From Lithodes maja (taxonomy: Eukaryota; Arthropoda; Malacostraca; Decapoda; Lithodidae): 64,000 nt of DNA. Made by a program: the position numbers and the translations under genes. Below are positions 22,491 through 33,661 of the stretch, piece by piece; position 1 is the first letter of the stretch; the number at the start of each line of letters is the position of its first letter. The stretch spans positions 62,001 through 126,000 of the forward strand of contig JBAKBP010004471.1 in assembly GCA_037953745.1 (NCBI GenBank), read 5' to 3'. The notes beneath the pieces were generated by a model. The model saw only the letters and a list, made by a program, of their open reading frames with translations, did no database searches and was not told the origin of the DNA.

Positions 22491-23188
22491 TTTTGGCGCA
22501 ATATTGGCTCTGAGAGAGAGACGAGCGACGGAAGGAGCGTAGGTTACCTCATGACCGCTCGCCACGGCCGCCGTGGGTCTACTGACATGTACTCCACACT
22601 ACTCCACCCTCCTTCCCTCGCTACACACGTAATTATGTAACGAAATGACCGTATTTTAGCGATTTTGCCCTTCGGTTGCACGATCATTGCAAGACAACCA
22701 ATGATCGTAGAAGGATGGTTCTGATGTCATTGGAAAGCTCAATTTACGCCCTTTCAGGGATACATAATTGTATTACGCTCTGGCTTTTGTTAATGCATGA
22801 AAAAGAGCACGGAAACAACGCCATTTATGGCAAAAATCCCCCGCTGGGCGGCAAGGTGAAATATACTCCACCACCCGCTCTTTGAGTGTTAACTAGCTGG
22901 GGTTCAGTGGGTTAAATTCTCCTTATTTTAACTGGTAAATTTCATTACTAATATAGTTAGTTAGCCTGATGATACAATTGTATTTATTGATAGGTAAGTT
23001 ATTTAGGTGCAGCACACGTATTGTATATTGTGGTACTATAAATTATATTGCAATGTATTATAAATTATACAGTCTATTGTTAAGGAGTTCCTCTGTTATA
23101 ATGTCATATTTGATCATGTTTCAATATTCATATATTTAGGAGTGTGCCGTATTAACCTGGTTTGGTATGTGTCCTTTACTATTTTCAG

Positions 23189-23288
23189 GGGAGTGCAACT
23201 ATTATCTGTCTTCGAGTTCCTATGTGCCCATATTTTCTGCACTCATCATACAACATGACAGTCCATTACAGACTGGCATGGACAAAGG
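23189..23288 (+). CDS. Ionotropic receptor, exon e (S2)
   Basis: Acceptor attttcag; with the base left from exon d it reads GECNYYLSSSSYVPIFSALI, then QHDSPLQTGMDKG, the S2 segment of IRs that ends in 'SPL…M-x-x-G'. 100 bases, donor AAAGG|gtaatt, phase kept with exon f. Short but a clear match to the family pattern. Confidence 0.85.
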
Positions 23289-23775
23289 GTAATTATAATA
23301 ATAATAATCTTAGATCACTTAACCCTTAACTGGCGGGGACTGCCTTAATTCGAGCTCCAATTTGCAGCAAGTTAGGAGCATTATTAATTAAGGCTTTTAA
23401 AGGGTTAAAATCGAGTACAAATGGCCGGGAGTGCAACAGGCCACACGTCCGACAGCCAGGGCTTACCGCCGCCCACTGACTCACGCTCCCTCTGTTCTCG
23501 AAAGGCCGGCAGTGTTGCCAGTAGTGAGCGTAGAGGGAAAAAATATGCCGCTATATGCTAAACTCCCATGTTAGTGGTACCACTGCGTGAGAACGACGAG
23601 TGCTACGTAGCTCGTTCTGGTCTCATTTTGAAGCTTTTAGCGCCTAGTTTTTTGCTGAATACATTTCTTTTCATGCAGATACTAGATTGATCATTCAGGA
23701 GGGCCTGAATATGCCCAAAATAGCCCAAAAAAACCCACTAGACAAAGGTTAATGAGCTACAATTCTTCCACCATC

Positions 23776-23963
23776 GAGGTCAGTTCTGGTACAGCACTCT
23801 GTTTTGCTGTTCACATAATTTTATTCTCCATAATAATACAAATATATATATACTGTAAAATAGCTGTAATACAAACAAAATTATGTTTATTTAACAAACC
23901 TCAACAGCTGGATTGTATCGAGAGGTTGCACTGCTAGAAAACGAGGACAGACTAAGGTTCGTC
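23776..23963 (+). pseudogene. Decayed duplicate of IR exon d and its upstream intron
   Basis: Aligns with 21287-21470: the intron part (ggtcagttctggtacagcac) and then TSTAGLYREVALLENEDRLR-FV followed by a stop. The acceptor has lost its AG (taacaaacc instead of taacagacc). The copy ends where exon d would continue. It is a partial segmental duplication within the gene. Confidence 0.85.
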
Positions 23964-24149
23964 TGAAAACTTAATTATTAGGTTATTGACTTTTTTGTAT
24001 TTATAATTTTTATTTATTTTAAATTCAGCGGAGGCTATTACCCATCACCTTGCTAGTGAGACCGACATATCTTTCAGTGCTCGTGACATTTTTTTTGCAA
24101 GTAGATTTGAGAGGGTTCTATGGACCACAGGGTGGGACTACAGGAAGCG

Positions 24150-24339
24150 GTAGATCTATATATATATATATATATATATATCTATCTATCTATCTATTGC
24201 CAGACGCCTTACTCCCCTTAATGGGGGTGGCCATACACAAAATGCCCCCAAGTGAACCTATCCCCTGTAAGAGGGACAACCCATGCCAGTTTACTGAAGG
24301 ACTTACAGGATTAACATATATATATAGGATATATATACA

Positions 24340-24384
<45 letters not shown>

Positions 24385-24385
24385 A
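24150..24385 (-). mobile_element. Short GATA-tailed retroelement end flanked by (TA)n
   Basis: On the minus strand 24320-24185 reads a decayed form of the 3' end also seen at 26528-26600 and 31180-31258 (…GGCCACCCC…GGCGTCTGGCAATAGATAGATA). It ends in (GATA)n that grades into (TA)n at 24155-24180. A second (TA)n lies at 24336-24380. It is a 5'-truncated LINE copy or a SINE sharing the LINE tail. Confidence 0.65.
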
Positions 24386-26223
24386 ACGTCATTACGCAAA
24401 AAAGGAAATAATATGGCTTACACATTTTAAGTCTCCCTCACTGCTTAATAAAGACAGACTATTTTTTTCAGACAAGAGTTTCTGTGCTTGTTTCTCCAAA
24501 ACTGTTATGCTATAGATTAATTACTTACTATGATCAAAATAAGGTATGAAGCACATCTTTATTAAGGGTAGCCTATGCTCACATATTCTGTACTTGGAGT
24601 CCTAGTTCACACCTGCGAGCTAGGAGGACATGCCGACCCTCTTCACCATATGTGCATCCCTTATGTGGCAATATCGAGATCAAATTGAGTCTTGCAATAT
24701 GGGTTGAAATCTATGGAATAAATTCCCGCACCCGACGCCACCATATATATATATAATCCATCCAAATCAATGTGGTTCTGAGGTGGTTGTGGCAGAACTT
24801 GCATGTTTGGCGCATGTCGGCAATGAGCAAACGCGGTAATAGTGGTGGTTGGAAGGGGATGATTCGTAAATTATGTCTTATATTTTCATTATAAAACAAT
24901 GTTATTGTGCCATATGTATATAGACTTCAAACACAAGGCACATCTGATAAATTCCTACCCAGGAATTAGGTGTAATAAGCATACATTCTGATAAAACAGA
25001 CTTGTGGAGAGTGGAGGTAGCCAGACTATGAGCATGCGACACTCACACACACACACATCTAGACGCACACACTGATGCTCCCACCCTTACTCATAGTGTA
25101 AGTGATGGGTGGTAGTAATGTAGATTGATTTGGCTGTAAGGGGGGATCAGAGTTGGGGAAAGGTAATTGAGCTATGGGGAATGTGGTAGAGAGAGGGATT
25201 GGGGTGTAGTAGAAGTGGGGGAAGAAGAAGATGGAGGGAGAGGAAGTAGATGGAGGAGAGGAGGGGGTAGTGTGGAGTGATGCCATGCTGTGTATTATGT
25301 CACCCGCTGTTTTTAGATGATTCCAAGCACTGGCACAGTTTCTTGTGGATTTGAATAGTGTGACCTCATGCGCTATGCCCTTTAAACCCGCTTTAAAACC
25401 ACACAAAAGACAGCTTTGTAGTAATGGTGGGTGGTCCACGTAACTCACAACAACATACCCTCTCATTCAGTCTGCCTGGAAAACTGTGTTGCAAGCACAG
25501 TCCAAGCTAATCGATCGATAGCTTTCGGGTGTTCACATCGATGCACACAAACACTATTCAGTGACATAAGAATCGTCATAATGGTGAAATACATCAATAC
25601 TTAGTAATCAATTATATCAATAATAATCCATAATCAATAGCTGAAAGAGTTTTAAGAAGGTGAAGCCATGTGCCAGCCGAACGTTGAAAACAAATTGACA
25701 CGTAAGCAGAATACCGCCACAACTAGCTTTGTATTTTCGCCATCAAACATGAACCACTTGGTGTACAATGTTCTAGTCTCCACCATTCGCCAAGTAGCAG
25801 TGAGTGCTACATCCTAACCTACGTTAGGCCATTTCTTAGCAGAGGTTTGAGTACCTGAAAATCACAGAATTACAGCTCTGCCATTATCCCAGATATGCAT
25901 CAAAACTTACCCTTGTATTTTCACCATCAAAACTGAACTACTAGATGTATAGAGTTGTAGTCTTCACCATTGGCAAGCTACGACCAAGTGCTTCATGTTG
26001 ATATGTGTCTATTTTAGGTTAGGCCATATCATGGAGATATGAATAACAGAAACTCGCAAAAAATTATGCTTGGATGAAATTGCATCTTTGCAATATTTAA
26101 ACAAATATGTGCTTGAGAAAATAGGCTGGAGTAGAGATAATAATAGCTTTCGGAATTTAAATGAGTAAAATATAGGTTTGAATCCTAACTTAACTTGTAC
26201 TGTACATCTGTTTCCCCCTCAAG
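24386..26223. other. IR intron, mostly unrecognised
   Basis: A minus-strand open stretch at 25059-25466 encodes a Cys-containing piece (CLLCGFKAGLKGIAHEVTLF) followed by Ser/Pro/Thr-rich low complexity. It may be a retroelement remnant but no family was recognised. Two diverged direct repeats of about 110 bp lie at 25731-25832 and 25915-26031. Confidence 0.45.
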
Positions 26224-26353
26224 GGTTCAGCGATTGTGGGATTCGGGTTTGTACGTCTACTGGCGTGAACAGGTTATCCCAAACAGTTCTCGCTGTCGTT
26301 ATATACCAAGGAAGATAGCAGTCAACGCATCACTCTCTATGACAAATCTATGG
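26224..26353 (+). CDS. Ionotropic receptor, exon f (end of S2)
   Basis: After the acceptor ccccctcaag the frame from exon e gives GVQRLWDSGLYVYWREQVIP, then CRYIPRKIAVNASLSMTNLW. This is the end of S2 just before the last membrane segment, with the typical 'L-x-x-S-G-L-x-x-Y-W' and 'hydrophobic-x-N-L-W'. The donor TGG|gtaatg lies at the position where many IRs have their last intron. The M4 exon should follow in phase 0 but was not found downstream in the window; a LINE has inserted 175 bases after this exon. Confidence 0.87.
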
Positions 26354-26515
26354 GTAATGTATAGTATATACAGCACATTGCAAAAAAGATTTGTGCTGCA
26401 AAAAATACAAACCTTTTAAATTTTGCGTTTTCTGCTGTAGACCTACAAACTATATGAATTTCAACACATTTAACCGTTATGTTATTACCGATCACATTCA
26501 TTGCATAAAATATAT

Positions 26516-26527
26516 CATAAAGTGGTT
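26516..26527. repeat. Left target-site duplication of RTE-like LINE
   Basis: The 12 bases cataaagtggtt recur at 28629-28640. Confidence 0.85.
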
Positions 26528-28628
26528 CTATCTATTGCCCGACGCTGTGATCCCCGAAGGGGTGGCCACGAACGAACCGCCCCCATGCACCTCTGTCCCC
26601 AGTCAGTCGACGCCCCTCCCCCCAACCAGCACGGCCTTCGTTCATATACTTCCTCACTCCATCCTTCCACCTCTCTTTCGGTCTACCTCTCCCTCTCTGT
26701 CTCTCCACCTCCCTCTCATACACCCTCTTAGTCATTCTCTCGCTCTCCATACGTTCCATATGGCCGAACCATCTCAAGTTGTTCCTTTTCACACTTTCCA
26801 GCACATCTACCTCCACACCACACCTCCTTCTTACTTCCTCATTAGTCTGTCTATCCTTCCATGTAACTCCGCATGCACTTCTTAAGTAATTAATTTCCAC
26901 TGCTCTCACTCTTGGTCTGAGTCTCTCAACCAACGTCCATGCTTCGCTTCTGTAAGCCAGTGTCGGGATTACCACACTGTCATGCAAGGACTTCTTCACT
27001 TCCATACTGACCACCCTATTTCTTGTTACTGCTTTCACCGTTCCTACAACCCTCTTCCCCTGTTGTACCCTCTCCCGCACTTCTTCATCCACAGTCCCAT
27101 CTTTACTCAACACACTGCCCAGATACTTAAAAGAGTTGACGATCTCCATAGCCTGACCGTTCAGCTTCACCTCACACTCTGTGACTTCACCCCTTTCGAA
27201 GACCATAACCTTGCTCTTCCCCGCATTTACCTTCAAATTCCGTTTTTTGCACACTGTTCCAAACTCATTTACCAGACCCTGCAACTCCAATTCATTATCA
27301 CTCATCAGAATTGTATCATCCGCAAAAAGCAGTATAGGTAGCTTCCACTCAATGCCCTCCCTTTTCAGCGATACACCAACATCCACTGCTCTTGATAGTA
27401 TTTCTTTCATGACTCCATCCATATATGCAGTAAACAACCACGGGGACATCACACATCCCTGTTTCAGACCAACATTCAGGGCAAAGAACTCGCTCTGCTC
27501 ACTCTCCACACGTACTGCCGCCTTTGCACCTTCATACATGCTCTTCACTGCTTTCAGCAACTTGCCATCTACTCCGTATATTCTAAGTACTTTCCACAAA
27601 CCTTCTTCATCCACTCTGTCATAGGCCTTCTCCAAGTCCATAAAGGCAACATACACCTTTTGTTTCTTCTCCAGATATTTCTCCACAACACAATTCAGGG
27701 TAAAAATCTGATCTACACATCCTCTTCCCTTCCTAAAACCTCCCTGCTCGTCGCCTATCCATTTCTCCATTCTCACTCTCACTCTCTCAATCACTACCCT
27801 ACTGTATACCTTCCCTACTAAGCTTAGAAGACATATTCCTTGGTGGTTACCACCCACTCCTCTTTCCCCTTTGCCCTTATATAGGGGGACTATTATGCCA
27901 GTCTTCCAGTCATCGGGTGCACTCCCCTTCTCCCATGCTAGTTTGCACATTTTCCATACCCATTCGATCACTATCTCACCACCATACCTCAACATTTCCC
28001 CACACACTCCATCTGTTCCTGGTGCTTTCCCCAACTTCACTCTTTTCATGGCTTCCCATACTTCTGACCTCCTGATCCCCACCTCCTCCTCCACTACTTC
28101 TCTTCTTCTCCCTCCCATACCATATCCAGCTATGTTTGCTGGCTCTTCATTCCTTACATTTAGCAACTCATTGAAGTACTCCCTCCATCTTTCGACTCTC
28201 TCTTGCTTCTCGGGTAGCATTCTCCCATTCTTATCGTACCCACCCTTACTGTTTCCCTTGCTACCTTCCCTAACTTTCTTGACTTCTTTTCAGAACAGTT
28301 TCTTACTCTCCCTCCATTTTACACTCAGATTCCTTCCAAATTCCTCATCTACTCTTCTCTTACTTTCCTTCACTACTCTCTTCACCACCCTCTTACTCTC
28401 CAAGTACCTCGCTCGTTTCTGTCACTCGAAATCTTCATTCCCTCTACTACCCAACTACTCTCTATACGCTTTCTTCTTTTCTTCCACTGCTATTCTTACC
28501 TCTTCTGTCCACCATGCTGTACCTTTCACTCCCCTCCCTCTTCTCCTCACTCCACACACCTTCTCACATGCTGCACAGATCTCATCCTTAAACACCTTGC
28601 TCATCTCCTCCACTTCCTCCATAACTTC
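26528..28628 (-). mobile_element. 5'-truncated RTE-like LINE
   Basis: A minus-strand insertion between perfect 12-bp duplications. It starts inside coding sequence at 28628 (5'-truncated) and ends in a short (GATA)n tail at 26528-26537, as RTE-clade elements often end in short tandem repeats. Its last 60 bases match the tails at 31180-31258 and, more weakly, at 24185-24250. It lies 175 bases downstream of IR exon f. Confidence 0.88.
26532..28628 (-). pseudogene. RTE-like LINE polyprotein: RT and C-terminal domain
   Basis: An open frame of about 560 codons (26532-28220) carries RT motifs in order: LGKAPGTDGVCGEMLR, EQGGFRKGRGCVDQ, AFMDLEKAYDRVD, LKQGCVMSPWLF, LLFADDTILM (catalytic FADD) and FKYLGSVLSKDG. 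The C-terminal LRWFGHMERM…RGRGRPKERWKDGVRKY follows. The linker to the lost endonuclease (TAWWTEEVRIAVEEKKKAY) continues to 28628 but with in-frame stops near 28290 and 28455. The long open RT part suggests a young insertion. Confidence 0.9.
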
Positions 28629-28640
28629 CATAAAGTGGTT
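28629..28640. repeat. Right target-site duplication of RTE-like LINE
   Basis: Second copy of cataaagtggtt; see 26516-26527. Confidence 0.85.
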
Positions 28641-28957
28641 AAAGACATTTAAAATTAGTCATATAATTTCACAAACTCAATTATTAAACACTGATTACGA
28701 TGTCCGTTGCGACTACTGTATGTGTTCCACATCGCCCTCATGAATTGTACAGTGTAGTTTACATAAAGTTGCATAGCCTATGCTGTATATTGTATTATAG
28801 CTTGAAAGTCTCATTTTTACTGCAAACCTTCTCTTTTTAACCAGACAAATGATTGAGTTAATCTATGGGTATATCTCTTGCCTGGCTAAAGAGCGAAGGT
28901 TAACATTAACAAATAAATAAAAAAGAGTCTTATAAAGTATAATGCAATGTAGATAGT
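28641..28957. other. No gene recognised
   Basis: Host sequence between two LINEs. A terminal IR exon was looked for here and not seen. Confidence 0.5.
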
Positions 28958-29740
28958 GTGCGGGATGCCGAGGCCAAGTTCAGAAGATGGAGAGAGGGCA
29001 TGGTAAGTAAAGGTTTAAAAGTTAAGATAAATACAACCAAGGTTTTGCACAGTAGATTGAGGCTTGGAAAGGTAGAACACAGTGGTGTATGCCCATGCAT
29101 AGTATGCAGAAAAGGGGTGGGTGCGAACTGGGTACACCATGAGAAGAAGCGTTGCACTAGAATAAAGGGACTTCTAATGGAGAAGAAGTCAGAAGTTGAG
29201 AAATGTGTATGCATAGTATGCAAAGGTGAGCTTGTGCTTAGTGATCGACTCGAGAGTGTTAACTTTGGCAATGAGTCGCTGGATATGGTGGACAAATTTT
29301 GCTGATTGGGAGACACCATCTCTGCCGGTGGTGGACCCGAGGCTGCCACTATCCGCAGAATTAGATGTGGCTGGGGAATGTTTCCGAAAACTGCTTCCAT
29401 TACTTAGCATGAGAAGACTCCCTCTCCGCTTGAAGGGAAAGGTGTACGCTTAATGTGTTAGAAGCGCAATGACAAATGGTTCAGAAACGTGGACAGTCAA
29501 AGTTAATTATATCAACAGAATAGAATGTAACAAGATGAGAATAGTGAGATGGATGTATGGGGCCAAACTGCAAGATAGGATACCTAGATTAGAACTGAGG
29601 AGATGGTTATGTGTCAAGAGTATCACTAATGAGATGTGTACCACTAGGATTGGTAGGTGTTGGGCATGTGGAGAGGATGGATGAACTGTATTGGGTGAAA
29701 ATGTGCAGGTACATGAACGTGGAGGGAATTTTTTTTTTGA
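28958..29740 (+). pseudogene. Second LINE fragment with Cys-rich region
   Basis: Plus-strand frames read the C-terminal half of another arthropod LINE: a linker with K-x-K-I-N-T-T-K, a Cys/His-rich finger (CIVCRKGVGANWVHHEKKRC, then CIVCKGEL), ESLDMVDKFC, the KLLPLLSMRRLPL region, GSETWTVKV and a decayed RWMYGAKLQDR block. Several frameshifts occur. The 3' end is an A/T run near 29730. It differs from the LINE at 26528. Confidence 0.75.
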
Positions 29741-30514
29741 TTAGACCTCACGGTCAGATCTTGAATTAAAAAATCCTGACAAGTGAGGAAGTTCTGAACA
29801 GGTTTGCCTAGAGCACCGCCATTAGGATGTGAGACCAGAACTGCACTTAATGTGGAACATTTGGTCTTTTAATTTATGTATGTACTATATAAAATGCACA
29901 ACATGGGTATTTTATGTAAACTACAGACGGTATAGAATAACAAATGTGCTTTTATTTTCTAAATTTGATTGCATCTTTAATCTAGAAACATTTTGTGATT
30001 AATTTACACTGATATTTGTAAATAAAAAGGGGTAGATTTTAATAGGTGACAACATTTATATAAAAGGTTTATATCGAGAGCTTCCAAATCAGAGTTGCAG
30101 ACAAATATTGAGGGGAAAAGCTCTTAAACCTTATCCCTCTTAAACAAATGATAAAGCCGGCATCACACAAGCAAGTGAAGCCTTGAATCTGCTACAAGTT
30201 ATCATCTTTATATATTGATTTTGCTGTTTATTCGTATATTAAATTAAGCTCAATTAGCTACTCAATTGTGAGCTCTAAGATATAGAAAGATAAAGTTGTC
30301 AGAGGGTAGACTCGGATTTACCTACATTTTTACTCGGATGCTGTGGCTCCCATACATCCAACACTAAAGTGCTTGTGAGACCCCGGCTTATGTGAGGCAG
30401 TATATGCTTTACATACATTATATTATTATATTCCTCATTCTGTTAAGTTATCATATGATGCCGTATATTAGTGTTATTATTAACCCTTTCAGTACAGTAA
30501 CCCACCCGTATCCC
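29741..30514. other. No gene recognised
   Basis: AT-rich spacer without visible coding similarity. Confidence 0.5.
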
Positions 30515-31600
30515 GGATCGCTTCAGAGATCGGCCCAACATTCTTGACTTATTTCTAACCTCTAACCCTTCTGCTTATACTTTAAATCTCTTCTCTCCTT
30601 TGGGCTCCTGTGACCATAAACTAATATCTGTCACCTGTCCTATCTCTCCAGTACAGCCACCCAATCCTCTCAACCGGCGACGCTTGTGGCACTTTGGCAC
30701 TGCCGATTGAGAGGCTCTTCGGCAGTACCTCTTTGATTTCCCATGGAATGACTTTTGCTTCCATGACTGGGGACCCTCGGAGAGTGCTGAACGCATTACC
30801 GAGGTAATCCTCTTGGGCATGGAAAAATACATTCCATTTCCTTTCTCACAGTCTAATGCACAAAAATCTTAGTTTACTCACACCTGCTCTTCTGCTGTCC
30901 GCAACAAGGAGGAAGCATTCAAACGGTACCGACGCCTTAAGACTCAAGAATCTCATTCTTTCAATTTTTCTGCCCGGGATCAAGCCAAATCTGTTCTTCG
31001 ACTTGTCAAACACTCTTTTATCAATAATAAATGCACTGAACTATTTGCCCCCTGGGGGTTAGGGAATAGAATATGCCCCACGTGCCTTCTGCGTGTCGTA
31101 AGAGGCGACTAAAGAGGTTGGGTCGGTGGGCTTGCGACCCCCACCCGGAAAAAAATCTAAGCAAAAAAAAACGAACGAACAGCCTCGGTTGGGGGCGGTT
31201 CGTTCGTGGCCACCCCTTCGGGGATCACGGCGTCGGGCAATAGATAGATAGATAGATAGAACTATCCAACTCTAGCTCTTCCCAAGCTTTCTGGCATCTA
31301 GCCAAAAACCTCTCCAACAATTTTTCTTCCTCGTCTTTTCCTCTCTGATGGCACAACCATCACTTCTTCCTCTGACAAAGCTGAACTCTTTGCTCAAACC
31401 TTTGCTAGAAACTCCACCTTGGATGATTCCGGTGCTATTCCTCCTTCTCGACCCCCTTCTCTCCTACTTATGCCTAATATCCTAATCTCTTCTAAAGATG
31501 TATTTTCTACCCTCTCTGGGCTTAATACAAAGAAGACGTACAGTCCGGACGGTGTTCCTCCTGTTGTACTCAAAAACTGTGCTTCAACTGTGCTGACTCC
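30515..31600 (+). pseudogene. Jockey-type LINE fragment, interrupted at 31045-31258
   Basis: In the plus strand 30540-31044 reads the end of an endonuclease and the linker (SDH-like CDHKLISVTCPI, DFPWNDFCFHDWGPSESAER, GMEKYIPFPFS, ARDQAKSVLRLVKHSF). 31266-31600 continues (DGTTITSSSDKAELFAQTFA, KKTYSPDGVPPVVLKNC). The C-rich/A-rich insertion between them is flanked by gaactat repeats. The fragment is cut at 31600 by the Gypsy LTR; the expected RT continuation is not found on the far side of that element. Confidence 0.8.
31045..31258 (+). mobile_element. 214-bp SINE-like element with LINE-type tail
   Basis: Flanked by gaactat at 31038-31044 and 31259-31265. It begins ccccctgggggttagggaat and ends with the same 3' tail as the RTE-like LINE at 26528 (ggccaccccttcggggatca, then cgtcgggcaa and five gata units). 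The body is not LINE coding sequence, so it is either a SINE mobilised by that LINE or a very short truncated copy. Confidence 0.7.
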
Positions 31601-33418
31601 TGTGACGCACCCAGTGCGTGGCAACGCAACCTGATTGTACTCCTTGGTACTCCACTGTACCGCCACTGTGTGGTACCGCTGTACCGCTGTACCGTGCTGG
31701 CTGCTTATATTGAGTGTGACAACGTATAACTATGTTCTTTGTATCTCTGCAAAGGTCTCGTCATGTGCTAACCAGTGGTGGGTTTTGTTTTAAGCCATGT
31801 CGAGACCTTCCATTTAATATGTAGTATCAATAGAGAAGTTGATAGATAAGACAATGGGAGTTCAGAGAGAGAGAGTGAGTTAGTTTTCAGAGCGAGAGGG
31901 TAGCAACGCGCCACGCTGCCGGAGTGGTGGTTGCCAGACGTATGGACCGGTTGGCAGCCTTGCGCTTATAGCTAGGTGCGACAGGGTTGGTAGTCCATTG
32001 CCGCCTGCCTATGCTGCCTGGGTTGCCCATGTTGTCGTACTGCACATTGCCTGGAGGCTCGCTGTGTGTTCCATGATCAGGTTGCCTAGAACCTTTGAGA
32101 TTCTAACATCCCTTGCCCTCTCTCCCAATTTCTCACGGTTGCACTCTTTCTCTCTGACGACATTACTCTCATTTCATTCTTCTCTCTATTTAAATGCATA
32201 CCCTTCCCTTGAGGTCCTAAAGGAGTTTCAGCACTCACCTCTCGTATTACTCTTAGGACAAGCATATATTTACATGTATTAGATTTAAGGGGTTAATGTG
32301 AACAGCGATCTTCTTGATGAGGATAGTTGGTGAACGTCCTACATGTTCACGAGTTATATGCCCAGCTCATCATCCAATTTGTGACTAGACTAGTGCCATG
32401 TGTAAGAGCCCGACCATGCCCAGGAGTTGTCTGTAGAGGGGCGAGGACTTAGCCTTGATTTGCCTACCGAGCCAGGAGCGAGTGCAGTACCAGAGACTAC
32501 AGCTCGCTCGTAGTGCCGGTATAGTAGAGTAACGTAATTTATCTGTCCTTGTGTTCTCTGCAGTCTTTTCCTGGGTTCTCGCTTTCGGTGCTGGGACTCG
32601 TTGTTCCTGTGACTTGGCCTGCTAGCTAGAACACATGGGGATGATGAGTGGGTGATATCTTTATTTTACTATGCATTGCAGCTCTCTTTAAGTTTATGTA
32701 TGTAACACTTTACAATACACATTACTCACACACAAGACAACACTATTAATACTTTCATGTATCAATTAACTGCACTGTCGTTTTGCTGCTGTGTCCGGAG
32801 TTCTGTTGCGTAGGGCGCATACGGACTCAGAGGGGAGACAGAGTGAGAGAAGCGAAGTAGCCTATGCGGTAGTAGGCTACCGGCGCAGTACTGTTGCCTG
32901 CAACCTTTAGTTATTCCAAGTATAGATTCATTATTATAATAAGTGACTACTATTTATGTTCCTTCCATGTGTATTATTAGGTATCTACTGGATCATGAAC
33001 ATCTTGTATGCTACATGCTAGTGCATGTTAGTAGGGGACAGTTATTCTAGTGCACGCGCTTTCAAGTAGGCGTGTACATTTGTCATTTAGCATTTCACTG
33101 TCATACCTTTAGCCTGCTTCTATTCTACATTATTAGAGGCTTAATATTAACGTAGTTTCTTGAGTATTGCATTTCTTTAGTAATAACGTAACCTATAAAT
33201 GTCTGAGGGAGTTTAGCCTCATAGCCTACCCCTGTTGTACACTTTCGCCGAGTTAAGGTACCTCGTTACCATAGACGATAACTCTGTAGGGCGTTGGTGC
33301 TTTTGTTGTCTGGAGCATATAGTATTTGGGACTGGAATCGAGCGTGTCGTTGTCACATAAGCCATTTCTGTCCTACGATCAAGAATCCCGAATATGTATT
33401 GCCGATCCAGCCGTAACA
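31601..33418 (+). repeat. Gypsy 5' LTR
   Basis: Starts tgtgacgcacccagtgcg and ends ccgtaaca (TG…CA). It is unusually long at 1,818 bp and nearly identical to 39089-40905. Open stretches inside it, such as 31998-32282, have no coding features. Confidence 0.95.
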
Positions 33419-33421
33419 AAA

Positions 33422-33440
33422 TGGCGACCTTGCACAAGAT
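33422..33440 (+). other. Gypsy primer-binding site
   Basis: tggcgaccttgcacaagat begins three bases after the LTR. The TGG start fits pairing with a tRNA CCA end; the tRNA was not identified. Confidence 0.6.
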
Positions 33441-33661
33441 TCAGTAGTATCCTATCACATGTTTTTTGGAGAACTATTCTATGCTACCTAGTAGAGCTGG
33501 CTAGAATTTTCTTGCATATTGGAGGAATTTTTATTGTGTCATTATTGTATTGGTGGACTTGCAGATTGTTTCGTTGGGGGTGTCTAGAGTAGAGTCATTC
33601 AAGCATCTTTAACATTTTGTGAGTCGAGACTGCAATTAGTAATAAGCACTTCTTTTTTTTT

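Noticed and set aside
27871..28743. 290-codon plus-strand open frame rich in Ser, Leu and Thr
   Set aside because: It is the antisense of the RTE-like LINE polyprotein.
30575..30832. 85-codon minus-strand frame
   Set aside because: Antisense of the jockey-type LINE linker (DFPWNDFCF region).
31998..32282. Open frame of 94 codons, repeated at 39484-39768
   Set aside because: It lies inside the two Gypsy LTRs and is duplicated only because the LTRs are. No coding features.
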